64,000 bases of DNA. Origin: a virus. The notes under the pieces are model-generated. The model searched no databases. It was not told the origin of the DNA and saw nothing but the letters and a program-made list of their open reading frames with translations. The DNA is taken from IMG/VR virus record IMGVR_UViG_3300035670_010691, positions 44,915 to 108,914 of that record; one strand, written 5' to 3'. The position numbers were made by a program, and so were the translations under genes. Below are positions 51,807 through 59,694 of the stretch, one piece after another. Numbering within the stretch: position 1 is the first letter of the stretch; every line of letters starts with the position of its first letter.

Positions 51807-52400
51807 ATGAAACAACTTTTAATAGAAACAAATCTATTTGAAGGTAAAATAAATGAAGATGCAAGTGGTAGAACACTTGTTAAAGGAATTTTACAACGAG
51901 CAGGTGCAGAAAACCAAAATGGTAGAGTGTATCCAAAAGATATTTTAATGCGTGAAGCAAAGAAATATGAAACTCTTATTAATGAAAGAAGAGCACTTGG
52001 TGAATTAGACCACCCTGACTCATCAGTCATTAACTTAAAGAATGTATCCCACAATATTAAAGAAATTCACTGGGAAGGAAATGACTTGATGGGAACCGTA
52101 GAAATCCTTCCAACTCCAAGTGGAAACATTTTAAAAGAATTACTAAAAGCAGGTATCCTTCTTGGTATATCTTCCCGTGGTATGGGTTCAGTAAAACCAA
52201 TTGGAGAAAATAAGGTAGAAGTCGGTGAAGACTTTGAACTAATTGGCTGGGACTTTGTTTCTAACCCGTCAACACACGGAGCATTTATGGTTCCAGTAAA
52301 CGAAAGTGTAAATAGAGGTCAAATGATTGGGTCTGAGCAATGTGATATTTATTGTAAAGCACAAGACTTAATGAGAGAAATTATAACTGAATTAGGATAA
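51807..52400 (+). CDS. Prohead core protease (gp21-like)
   Basis: A 197-residue serine protease of the T4 gp21 type. GILQRAGAENQNGRVYPKDIL near residue 27 is the conserved opening. The catalytic His is in GELDHPDS (His69) and the nucleophile in GISSRGMGSV (Ser122 or Ser123). GWDFVSNPSTHGAFM near residue 147 closes the domain. T4 gp21 cuts core, scaffold and capsid proteins after (L/I)-x-E during head maturation and digests itself. Its own N-terminus (LFEGKINEDASG) contains a similar E-containing site. In this phage it lies directly upstream of several proteins rich in candidate sites. Confidence 0.9.
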   Translation: MKQLLIETNLFEGKINEDASGRTLVKGILQRAGAENQNGRVYPKDILMREAKKYETLINERRALGELDHPDSSVINLKNVSHNIKEIHWEGNDLMGTVEILPTPSGNILKELLKAGILLGISSRGMGSVKPIGENKVEVGEDFELIGWDFVSNPSTHGAFMVPVNESVNRGQMIGSEQCDIYCKAQDLMREIITELG

Positions 52401-52404
52401 AAAA

Positions 52405-52989
52405 ATGAGTAAATTTGATTTAGAAAAATATCTAAAAGAAAATAAAATCGGACTTGGTAAATATAAAACTACCGAAGGTGGTAAAGTTGCCAAAGGAGTT
52501 TCTGATGTCCGTAAAACGAATTACGATGTTCGTATTACCGAAGATGGTAAGTTAGACCTTTATACTCACAAATCAGTTATTGCTGAAGGTGGTAAAGTTC
52601 TTATCAGAGAAAATGAAGAAAGACCTCTTGCAACTGAAGTTAAAAGACACTTTTTAGAAATTATATCCACATACAAAGGTTTCCAAGAACAAATGCAAAG
52701 ACAAAGTGATATTGTTCAGACAGCAGAAACTTTGGGTGGTGTGGTTGAAGCAGCAAAAACTCTTACTCTTTCTGAAGCAGGTGATTGGTTTGATAAAGTC
52801 ACGGTGAAAAGAAATATGAGTGAGTTAGATAAGTTAGATAAAGCATTTGATAAAGTTGCTCAGGAAGCAAAATCATTAGACGAAAGATTACACGCACTTT
52901 ACGAAGATATGGGTAATATCCTCAATCGTTATTATGAAATCAGTGATATTGACCCCCTAACGATGAAAGAAAGATTAGGTCAAAAATGA
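52405..52989 (+). CDS. Hypothetical late protein, possible head component
   Basis: A 194-residue protein without a recognised family. The N-terminal 85 residues contain beta-like segments (NYDVRITEDGKLDLYTH) and the C-terminal half is helical, with ELDKLDKAFDKVAQEAKSLDERLHALYEDMGNILNRYYEI (residues 141 to 180) predicted as a long amphipathic helix. Candidate protease sites are V-I-A-E-G at residue 59 to 63 and L-S-E-A near 122. It lies 4 bases after the protease gene and overlaps the next by 4, as expected for a prohead component. Exact role unknown. Confidence 0.55.
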   Translation: MSKFDLEKYLKENKIGLGKYKTTEGGKVAKGVSDVRKTNYDVRITEDGKLDLYTHKSVIAEGGKVLIRENEERPLATEVKRHFLEIISTYKGFQEQMQRQSDIVQTAETLGGVVEAAKTLTLSEAGDWFDKVTVKRNMSELDKLDKAFDKVAQEAKSLDERLHALYEDMGNILNRYYEISDIDPLTMKERLGQK

Positions 52990-53177
52990 TAAAGTTAAAA
53001 GATATTATATCAGAAGAAGTTTTAGAGGAAAAGAATTGTCCTACTGATTCTTCAAAATGGTCGTATTGGAAAGGACAAGCAAAAAAGAAATTTGATGTAT
53101 ATCCTTCTGCTTACGCAAATGGCTGGGCTTCAAAACAATACAAAGCCGCCGGCGGTGCCTGGAAAAAATGTGATTAA
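52986..53177 (+). CDS. Small module protein with a capsid-targeting-like N-terminus
   Basis: A 63-residue protein. The first part, MIKLKDIISEEVLEE, resembles the T4 internal-protein targeting peptide (a short basic-hydrophobic stretch ending in hydrophobic-x-E). The rest, AKKKFDVYPSAYANGWASKQYKAAGGAWKK, is a module widely seen in tailed phages (K-F-D-V-Y-P-S-A-Y-A-N-G-W). Two Cys (residues 18 and 62) may bind metal or pair. I infer a small internal head protein. Function unknown. It overlaps the upstream gene by 4 bases. Confidence 0.6.
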   Translation: MIKLKDIISEEVLEEKNCPTDSSKWSYWKGQAKKKFDVYPSAYANGWASKQYKAAGGAWKKCD

Positions 53178-53185
53178 TATTTATA
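53176..53185 (+). promoter_or_regulatory. AATATTTATA box, possible late promoter
   Basis: One base different from TATATTTATA. It begins at the stop codon of the preceding gene and ends 3 bases before the ATG at 53189, the same tight spacing as the copy at 47112. Its weight rests on recurrence only. Confidence 0.3.
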
Positions 53186-53188
53186 ACT

Positions 53189-53455
53189 ATGAAAACAAAA
53201 TTAAAATTCTTATTAGAAGGTAATAGATACCAAGAACTTCGTAAATCCGAAGGAACTCCTAATCAAAAAATCGGAGTTGGTATTCGTAATATAAGAAAAC
53301 AACTTACAGAAATGGAAAAGTTTGTTGAGTGGTATTCCAAACTTAAAACTGAAAATGAATTAGGTAGAGATCAGTATTGGAAAAGAACCCAAAAACATTT
53401 ACACGGGGTCAGAGAAAGATTAATGTCTTTGTCAGAAAAAATAAGAAAACTTTAA
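53189..53455 (+). CDS. Small conserved phage protein
   Basis: An 88-residue helical protein. The N-terminus MKTKLKFLLEGNRYQEL ends its basic-hydrophobic start in L-L-E-G, a fit to the prohead-protease rule. The remainder, EGTPNQKIGVGIRNIRKQLTEMEKFVEWYSKLK then YWKRTQKHLHGVRERLMSLSEKIRKL, is a helical-hairpin pattern I associate with T4-like marine phages (E-G-T-P-x-Q-K-I-G). Likely an internal or structural head protein. It is followed by a 41-base gap that ends in an AAGGA Shine-Dalgarno-like element before 53497. Confidence 0.6.
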   Translation: MKTKLKFLLEGNRYQELRKSEGTPNQKIGVGIRNIRKQLTEMEKFVEWYSKLKTENELGRDQYWKRTQKHLHGVRERLMSLSEKIRKL

Positions 53456-53496
53456 GGTAAAAACAATTTAGATTAAATTTAAAAAGGAACAAACTA

Positions 53497-56196
53497 ATGC
53501 CAGCAGTATCACAACAACAACAAAAGATTTTCGGTTTAGCCCTTTCAGTTAAAAGGGGTGAAACTCCTCGTTCAGAAGCATCCCAAGAAGTATTAGATAT
53601 TGTTGATTCTATGACAGAAAAAGACATAGAAGATTTTGCTGGAACAGAACACAAAGGACTTCCTAAAAAAGTAGAACAAAAACTTCGTGAAAAAATTAGA
53701 GAAATTATAAAAAATAATATTAACGAAGTTAGTGAACCCCAAATCATAACACAACTCAAAGATGTTTTAAAAACCGGGTACAAATCTATTAAAGACCCAA
53801 AAACCGGTAAAAAAATGAAAGTAGATAGGTATTCAGCATCCGCAATCGTTGGTGTATATGATAAACTCAATCAATCAAATAAAGAGAAATTTGCTCAACA
53901 AGGTCTTCTAAAAATGCAATCAATTGCATTTAAATTATTGAAGAATGAATCTGTAGTAAGTGAAGGTATTTGGCCGAAATCAAAATTGAGTCCAAGATTT
54001 GAATTTCTATTAGCTCCTGAATTAAAAAAGAAATTTAAAGGCACTTTCCATGTTGATGGGTATGATTTATATCATAATAATAAAATGATTATGAGAATAG
54101 ATAGAGATAAAGATTCCGTAAATTCAATCGTAAATCATATAAGTAGGAATCGTTCAATCCAAAAAAACGAATCAGTAAACGAAGCATCCGATGATTACGA
54201 TTATGCAGGCGAATTACAAGACGCAGTTGAAAAGACATTAAAAGGAAAAAACATTAAAGGATGGAGATTAGATGTAGATTCTCGTTCCGGTACATTTGAA
54301 TATACTAAAAAAGGTATTGATTTAGTAGTATATGCAACTCCAATGTGGGATGGTAACAAGTTTGTTCCATTCAACGTACAAGATATGGAAGGTGATGATG
54401 TTGATATGATACAGAGAGTAATTGGAAACAGATTGACATTCAAACCAACATATGATGTAAAGAAAGATGTTTCTAACTATATTTCAGTAGTAACAAAAAC
54501 ATTAGCAAAAGTAGAACAAGTTTATAGTAAATTAAATATAAAAGGAAACACTCCGGGTGATGTGGGAATGAGAGCATCAATGAAAGACAATGTTGAAAGA
54601 TTGAAAAACGAATCCGTAGTAAACGAACTTAAAAAACTTCCAAACGGAAATTTCTCAATCAAAAAAGGATACAACACCTTTGCTGATTACGAAAAGAACG
54701 CGAAACCAGGCGATACTATCTTAAAGTATGGCAAAAGAGGTAATATGATTAAAACTTTTGTAAATGGTAGTGAATTAAACCAAAATGCTAAAAAGTATTT
54801 AAGTAAGGTTCATAGTATTGTAGGTGATAAAGTAAACCTATCTTTATTTGGAAAGCAAGGAATTTCAACTATACCTGATTATGAAAAGAAAGAAGTTGGT
54901 GTATTAGTATTGGAATCCATAGTAAGTGAAAGGAAACCAAGTAAAATAGTTTGGGATACTAAAAAAATCTCGGATGCAAAAAGAATCAATGTTAGAAAGT
55001 GGTATATGAAAACTTATCCTACCGATGAACTTGGTGGTGAAATAGACAAAAGAATTTCATTATGGGATGTTTACGAATACTTATCACAGGGTCGTGATGC
55101 ATATAAAATTATTGGTGTTGGTGATAGTGTTGTAAGAGAAAGAATATTTGAAAAACTATCTAAGGTCCTTGGTGTTGATTACGATACCATTTACAATATG
55201 TGGGAATCTGTAATAAACGAATTATCTTACGCAGATGGTCCTGCAGTAGGTTGGATTAAAAAGAAAAATGGTAAAAAAGAAGTTGTAAAGGTATTCAATA
55301 CATATAGAGGTGCTTTAATGTGGCAAGCAAAAACAGGATTGAAACTTCTTCACAGAGGCGAAGTTCAAACTGTTGGAGTAGCAAATCAAGAACAATGGGA
55401 AAAACACAAAGCTCAATTCCCAAATCAGTATGTAGAATCCGTAGTAAACGAAGCAGAAAAACCAAAAGTAGTAACCAAAGCAGAGTGGGATAGAACTCAC
55501 AAAGATTTTAAAGGTATGGTAGATGGTAAACCATATATGATGTGGTTAGATAAAAAAACACAAGAAACTATATATGGTCCAGTCACTATAAAAGAAGGGG
55601 TAGTAAGTGAAGGTAAATATGATGATATTTTAGATAAAATACAAAACACAATTCAAAATGCGTCATCTTTTATGAATGTAGGAAAAGAGTTGAAAAACGC
55701 AGGTATTAAATATGATTTTTCAACTTCTATGATACCGATGTATAGAATTAAAGTACCAGGAAACACGATTGCTATTGTTAATAAACGATATGCCGCTGAT
55801 GCTGAAAGAGAAGTGAAAGATATGGCAATTGGTTTATTAGAAGGAAAATTTTTACAAGAAGGACGTGCCTTTATTAACGCAGCTAAAAAAGCAAAAGAAG
55901 AAGGTAAGACAGAGTTTGAGTTTAATGGTAAAACCTATCCTGTAACACTTAAAGAGAATATGATAAACGAGATGAATGATGCTGAGTTTGTGGCAGACCA
56001 ATTAGTAAATCCTGTGGCGGATGGTAGTATGAGTAGAAGTGAGTTTATCAATTTTGTTAGTAAAGAAACAAAGTTTGATAGAAACTCACTTGGTAAAGTA
56101 TATGACGCTTATTTCAAACTTGGTGGTAGAGACAGAGTAAAATTAGATATTACAAAAAACGCACTTTTATTTTTATCAAAATTTGGAATTAAATAA
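53497..56196 (+). CDS. Beads-on-a-string polyprotein 1 (putative internal head protein precursor)
   Basis: An 899-residue chain of about 11 short unrelated modules. Module 1 (1 to 77) resembles DUF3008 proteins (KIFGLALSVKRGE, AGTEHKGLPKK). The modules are separated by linkers with a hydrophobic-(N/S/Q)-E end after residues 77, 156, 229, 377, 478, 575, 652, 705, 788 and 825: NESVVSE, NESVNE, NESVVNE, LESIVSE, WESVINE, VESVVNE, KEGVVSE, FLQE and NMINE. The next residue is usually A, G or L. This matches the T4 gp21 rule (L/I/V-x-E) and the protease gene lies nearby, so I infer cleavage into many small internal proteins. A module at 789 to 818 is shared with the 50833 protein. An AAGGA lies 9 bases before the ATG. 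Confidence 0.75.
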   Translation: MPAVSQQQQKIFGLALSVKRGETPRSEASQEVLDIVDSMTEKDIEDFAGTEHKGLPKKVEQKLREKIREIIKNNINEVSEPQIITQLKDVLKTGYKSIKDPKTGKKMKVDRYSASAIVGVYDKLNQSNKEKFAQQGLLKMQSIAFKLLKNESVVSEGIWPKSKLSPRFEFLLAPELKKKFKGTFHVDGYDLYHNNKMIMRIDRDKDSVNSIVNHISRNRSIQKNESVNEASDDYDYAGELQDAVEKTLKGKNIKGWRLDVDSRSGTFEYTKKGIDLVVYATPMWDGNKFVPFNVQDMEGDDVDMIQRVIGNRLTFKPTYDVKKDVSNYISVVTKTLAKVEQVYSKLNIKGNTPGDVGMRASMKDNVERLKNESVVNELKKLPNGNFSIKKGYNTFADYEKNAKPGDTILKYGKRGNMIKTFVNGSELNQNAKKYLSKVHSIVGDKVNLSLFGKQGISTIPDYEKKEVGVLVLESIVSERKPSKIVWDTKKISDAKRINVRKWYMKTYPTDELGGEIDKRISLWDVYEYLSQGRDAYKIIGVGDSVVRERIFEKLSKVLGVDYDTIYNMWESVINELSYADGPAVGWIKKKNGKKEVVKVFNTYRGALMWQAKTGLKLLHRGEVQTVGVANQEQWEKHKAQFPNQYVESVVNEAEKPKVVTKAEWDRTHKDFKGMVDGKPYMMWLDKKTQETIYGPVTIKEGVVSEGKYDDILDKIQNTIQNASSFMNVGKELKNAGIKYDFSTSMIPMYRIKVPGNTIAIVNKRYAADAEREVKDMAIGLLEGKFLQEGRAFINAAKKAKEEGKTEFEFNGKTYPVTLKENMINEMNDAEFVADQLVNPVADGSMSRSEFINFVSKETKFDRNSLGKVYDAYFKLGGRDRVKLDITKNALLFLSKFGIK

Positions 56197-56197
56197 A

Positions 56198-58921
56198 ATG
56201 AATCTTTCAAAACTTTTACCTTATCTAAATCAAGAATCAAAGGATAATTTAGACATGATGAATAAAATGGGAATTAAATTAGGACAAGTTGTATCTGATC
56301 CGAGAGTAAAAGTTTTTGGTAAAGTGAATGAAGCTGAAGATGATAAATATACTCATATTGGGTATGGTAAGTACAAATTAAAAGGTAAAGAGGATGATGA
56401 GAACTCCCCAACATTTACCAAAGACGATACTGGTAAATATATTCCTACCAAATCTGATAAAGGTGGTAAAGGTCAAGAAAAACCAAAGGTAAACATCTTT
56501 GATAAACCAAAATCTGATGGAATGGATACTGTTAAATCAATTGCAGCAAAAACTGGATTGAGAGCACAGGCACTTGCAGGTTGGGCAGATGAAAATGGGG
56601 TTAATTTATCAAAAGTATCGGATGCTATTAATTCCAAGAAGTTAAAACCAATGGATTTAATGACAGCTATATCAGGAAATCCTGGAAACAAATATGCAAA
56701 AGATATTATTGCAAAATATTCGCAATCAAACGATACTAAATCAGATACAACAAAGGTTCCTTCAAGTAAATTAACAGATGTTCTTCCAAAAGCTAATCCC
56801 GAAACTTTTGAAAAACCATCAGATATAAACAAAATACCTGATAGTCAAAAATTGGAAGTTTCAATGAAGATTGATAAGTTAGCAGAATTAGCAAAACAGG
56901 CAAAAGAAAAAGGAGAAGCTGCTCCTAATTTTAACCTTTGTGAAATTACTATTCCAGGAACCAATTTATATTGTGAAGGAAATGCTGGTATTCCTCGTGA
57001 ACAAATGCCACAATTTAAAGGAACACCAACACCTGGATCACCCGCAGATAAATTACCAAGAGATAATTCTGGTGAAGTAGATACAGAACCAATGTTCCGT
57101 GCAATGTTAAAGAAAAATGGAATCAAAACGGTAGAAACAGAACTTCCATCAGATAGACTTAAAGCAACTCAAAGTGAATTGGTAGGTGCAAAAGTAGCAG
57201 GAATGACAAAGGCGTTAGAAAAAGACCCCAACCACCCAGCAATTACCGCACCAATTTATGTTAGTAGAGATGGGTATGTAGTAGACGGTCACCATCGTTG
57301 GGCGGCAATGACTTCATATGCAATGAAAAGTGGTAAACCTGCAAACATGAGAGTTATCGTTATAGACAAAGATATAAATGAGGTAATACCAATGTCAAAT
57401 AAATTTGCAGAAGATATAGGGGTTGCTGCCAAGAAAGCACAAACTCAAAAAGAAATTAAAAAGGCATTTAAAGAAATTATAGAACTAACAAGGTCTTATG
57501 TAAACGAACAAGAAGAAGGTCAGGTAAATGTCGGTGGATATGAAACACAACACTTTGATGTTTGTCCTGCTGCAACCGCACTTTACAAAGACATAGAGTC
57601 CAAAGGAGTGGATATGGACTTGGCTTCAAGAACAGCGAAACTACAAGATGTTCTTTTCTTTATTGAAAAACACGTCCAAGAACAAGGGTATAAACCAAAT
57701 CCATATTATGGTAAAGTTGCACAAATTCTTGGTGATCAAATTATGACAATGGGTGGTATGATGGAGTTAGGTTCAGAGCACTCATATATTCAAGGACATA
57801 TAGATAAAATACAATCAGCAGTTGAAAATAATTCTATAAAAGAAGCTTCAGAAAAAACAATTGTAAACCCTGAAACTGGTAAGAGAATTAAAGTTTCAAC
57901 CGCATTATCTTACGATAAAAAACATCCTGCATATAAAGCAGCATCAAAACTTTCATCAAAATCTGCACCAAAAAAATCAAGTTATGAAAGAGGTGACACG
58001 GTTAGAATTATCAGTAACCCTAAATTTGTAACTGATAAAAACTTTTGGGGTAAGGCAGGATACGTTAAAAACACCATGGGTAGGGATGTAATGGTGACAT
58101 TCCCTAATGGTAGAACAATTATAGTAGATCCAAGGGACTTACAACCAATTGCAAACGAATCCGTAAACGAAGCAGCAAAACCTTCACAAGTTCGTTCTGT
58201 TATTTCAAGAGTTAAAAAAGACTTGATGAAAAAGTGGAAACAAAAAGGTGGATACGAAAACTTTGGTGATAAAGAAGGTGATATGTTGAGAAAAAAGTTT
58301 AACTTCAATCCATATGGTTCATCAGAGGAAAGAGAAATTGCACAAATGATTCAAGGTTTTGAAGAGTGGGCAATTAATTACGATGGTAATATGAGAGAAA
58401 CCGTAAACGAAGCAAAAGCAATAAGTGGTGGTAAAATACACAAATTCATCACAGGTAAAAACCTCATATATAAGGGGAAGAAATATCCTGATATAGAATT
58501 TGAATTATTGGGTATTGATAATTCTAATCAGTTAGTAAATTTAAAAGTTTTATTCCCAAAAAATATTTTCGGACAAGAAATGAAAGTTCCATTCAAATCA
58601 ATCCGTAGAGGTGGTTTCATCAAAACAGATACTTCCAAAGTAAACGAATCATCAAACTACGAAGTTTATCATAAAAGTTATACATCAGCTATTGATACAG
58701 CATTAGAATATGCAAAGAAAAAAGGATTCACAACAGATCCCGAAGAAGTAGCTGATTTAGTTGGATTGCAATCAAGAAGACCAGGTAAAGGTAAAACTAC
58801 AAGAGTTTCTATTCCACTTTACAAAAACGGAAAACCACAAAGAGCTGGACTTCAAATAGTTGTTTATGGTATGGATGGTAATTCTTCAAGACCATATGAA
58901 TTGACAACTTACATAAGATGA
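56198..58921 (+). CDS. Beads-on-a-string polyprotein 2, with a ParB-like domain
   Basis: About 907 residues from ATG 56198, 1 base after the previous stop. Linkers of the same kind occur after residues 45 (KVNE-A), 395 (DINE-V), 437 (YVNE-Q), 549 (SIKE-A), 658 (ESVNE-A), 738 (ETVNE-A) and 817 (KVNE-S). Residues about 290 to 395 form a ParB/sulfiredoxin-like domain with the DGHHRWAA motif at 363 to 370. Residues about 596 to 650 look like a KOW beta domain (YERGDTVRII, GRDVMVTFPNG). The last module (YEVYHKSYTSAID to QIVVYGM) recurs in many phages. I infer a second cleavable precursor of internal head proteins. Confidence 0.72.
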   Translation: MNLSKLLPYLNQESKDNLDMMNKMGIKLGQVVSDPRVKVFGKVNEAEDDKYTHIGYGKYKLKGKEDDENSPTFTKDDTGKYIPTKSDKGGKGQEKPKVNIFDKPKSDGMDTVKSIAAKTGLRAQALAGWADENGVNLSKVSDAINSKKLKPMDLMTAISGNPGNKYAKDIIAKYSQSNDTKSDTTKVPSSKLTDVLPKANPETFEKPSDINKIPDSQKLEVSMKIDKLAELAKQAKEKGEAAPNFNLCEITIPGTNLYCEGNAGIPREQMPQFKGTPTPGSPADKLPRDNSGEVDTEPMFRAMLKKNGIKTVETELPSDRLKATQSELVGAKVAGMTKALEKDPNHPAITAPIYVSRDGYVVDGHHRWAAMTSYAMKSGKPANMRVIVIDKDINEVIPMSNKFAEDIGVAAKKAQTQKEIKKAFKEIIELTRSYVNEQEEGQVNVGGYETQHFDVCPAATALYKDIESKGVDMDLASRTAKLQDVLFFIEKHVQEQGYKPNPYYGKVAQILGDQIMTMGGMMELGSEHSYIQGHIDKIQSAVENNSIKEASEKTIVNPETGKRIKVSTALSYDKKHPAYKAASKLSSKSAPKKSSYERGDTVRIISNPKFVTDKNFWGKAGYVKNTMGRDVMVTFPNGRTIIVDPRDLQPIANESVNEAAKPSQVRSVISRVKKDLMKKWKQKGGYENFGDKEGDMLRKKFNFNPYGSSEEREIAQMIQGFEEWAINYDGNMRETVNEAKAISGGKIHKFITGKNLIYKGKKYPDIEFELLGIDNSNQLVNLKVLFPKNIFGQEMKVPFKSIRRGGFIKTDTSKVNESSNYEVYHKSYTSAIDTALEYAKKKGFTTDPEEVADLVGLQSRRPGKGKTTRVSIPLYKNGKPQRAGLQIVVYGMDGNSSRPYELTTYIR

Positions 58922-59457
58922 TAAAATTAAAATCTCTTATATCAGAAGATAAAGTATCAGGTGGTCTATCTGATAATATGTCTTTATCTGACATTGCAAA
59001 AAAACATAATGTATCAGTAGAAGAACTCAATAAAGAGTTTGAAATGGGTATGAAAGTAGAAATGGAACATACCACAGATAAAGAGATAGCTAAAGAAATA
59101 GCAAAAGACCACTTATTTGAAGACCCAAAATACTACACTAAATTAGCAACCATAGAAACCAACGAAGACCTCCGTAATTGGTTTAAATCTAAATGGGTAA
59201 ACATCGGTAAAAAAGTAGATGGTAAACACCCACCTTGTGGAACAAGTGGTGAGAAAAGTGGGTATGCTAAATGTGTTCCTGCATCAAAAGCAGCAACAAT
59301 GTCCAAAAAAGAAAAAGAAAGTGCAACACGTAGAAAACGTGCAGCACAAAATAAAGCAAACAGAGGTGGAGTTGATTCACCAGGTCAAGGAAAAAAACCT
59401 ATTAATGTTTCAACCCATCCCTATGGTAAAAAATCAGGAACAGGAAAAGGTTCATAA
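58918..59457 (+). CDS. Modular late protein with capsid-targeting-like N-terminus
   Basis: A 179-residue protein in three parts. MIKLKSLISEDKVSGG parallels MIKLKDIISEE of the 52986 protein, again ending in I-S-E. Residues 20 to 78 (SLSDIAKKHNVSVEELNKEFEMGMKVEMEHTTDKEIAKEIAKDHL) match a DUF5661-like helical module (E-x-G-x-x-V-E-x-E-H-T-x-D-x-x-x-A-x-x-I-A-x-D-H-L). Residues 90 to 179 hold the module WVNIGKKVDGKHPPCGTSG then YAKCVPASKAATMSKKEKESATRRKRAAQNK, seen in many phages. It overlaps the polyprotein gene by 4 bases. I infer a virion internal protein. Confidence 0.62.
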   Translation: MIKLKSLISEDKVSGGLSDNMSLSDIAKKHNVSVEELNKEFEMGMKVEMEHTTDKEIAKEIAKDHLFEDPKYYTKLATIETNEDLRNWFKSKWVNIGKKVDGKHPPCGTSGEKSGYAKCVPASKAATMSKKEKESATRRKRAAQNKANRGGVDSPGQGKKPINVSTHPYGKKSGTGKGS

Positions 59458-59478
59458 CAATTCAAAATTAACAAACAA

Positions 59479-59694
59479 ATGGCACAAAACGTAGCAGTAA
59501 TCGTAAGAAAAGGTGATTTAAATAGAGCACTTAAAATTTTTAAAAGAAAAGTCAGTGAATTAGGTATTCTTGAAGAATATAAATCAAAACAAGAATATAT
59601 CAAACCAACCACAAAAAGAAGAGAAGCAAAAAAGGCTGCAAAAAGAGCTCAACAATTAGAAGTCATTAAAAATAAACCCAAAGCAAAAATATAA
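59479..59694 (+). CDS. rpsU: Ribosomal protein bS21
   Basis: A 71-residue basic protein matching bacterial S21 over its whole length: VAVIVRKGDLNRALKIFKRKVSELGILEEYKSKQEYIKPTTKRREAKKAAKR. The features are an N-terminal strand, a helix with R-A-L-K/R-x-F-K-R, a G-I/V-L then a K-P-T/S-x-K-R-R basic tail. S21 sits near the anti-Shine-Dalgarno end of 16S rRNA and affects initiation. Phage copies are known in some marine and very large phages and are thought to bias host ribosomes toward phage messages. It sits among late genes. The capsid and polyprotein genes here do have AAGGA-type Shine-Dalgarno elements. Confidence 0.9.
   Translation: MAQNVAVIVRKGDLNRALKIFKRKVSELGILEEYKSKQEYIKPTTKRREAKKAAKRAQQLEVIKNKPKAKI

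Noticed and set aside
51593-52054. Minus-strand frame of 153 residues opposite the protease gene
   Set aside because: It overlaps the strongly supported gp21-like gene and the small GTG gene; composition is that of an antisense shadow.
53409-53870. Minus-strand frame of 153 residues across the start of polyprotein 1
   Set aside because: It covers the AAGGA element and start of a well-supported + strand gene and shows no family features; no supported minus-strand gene exists in the window.
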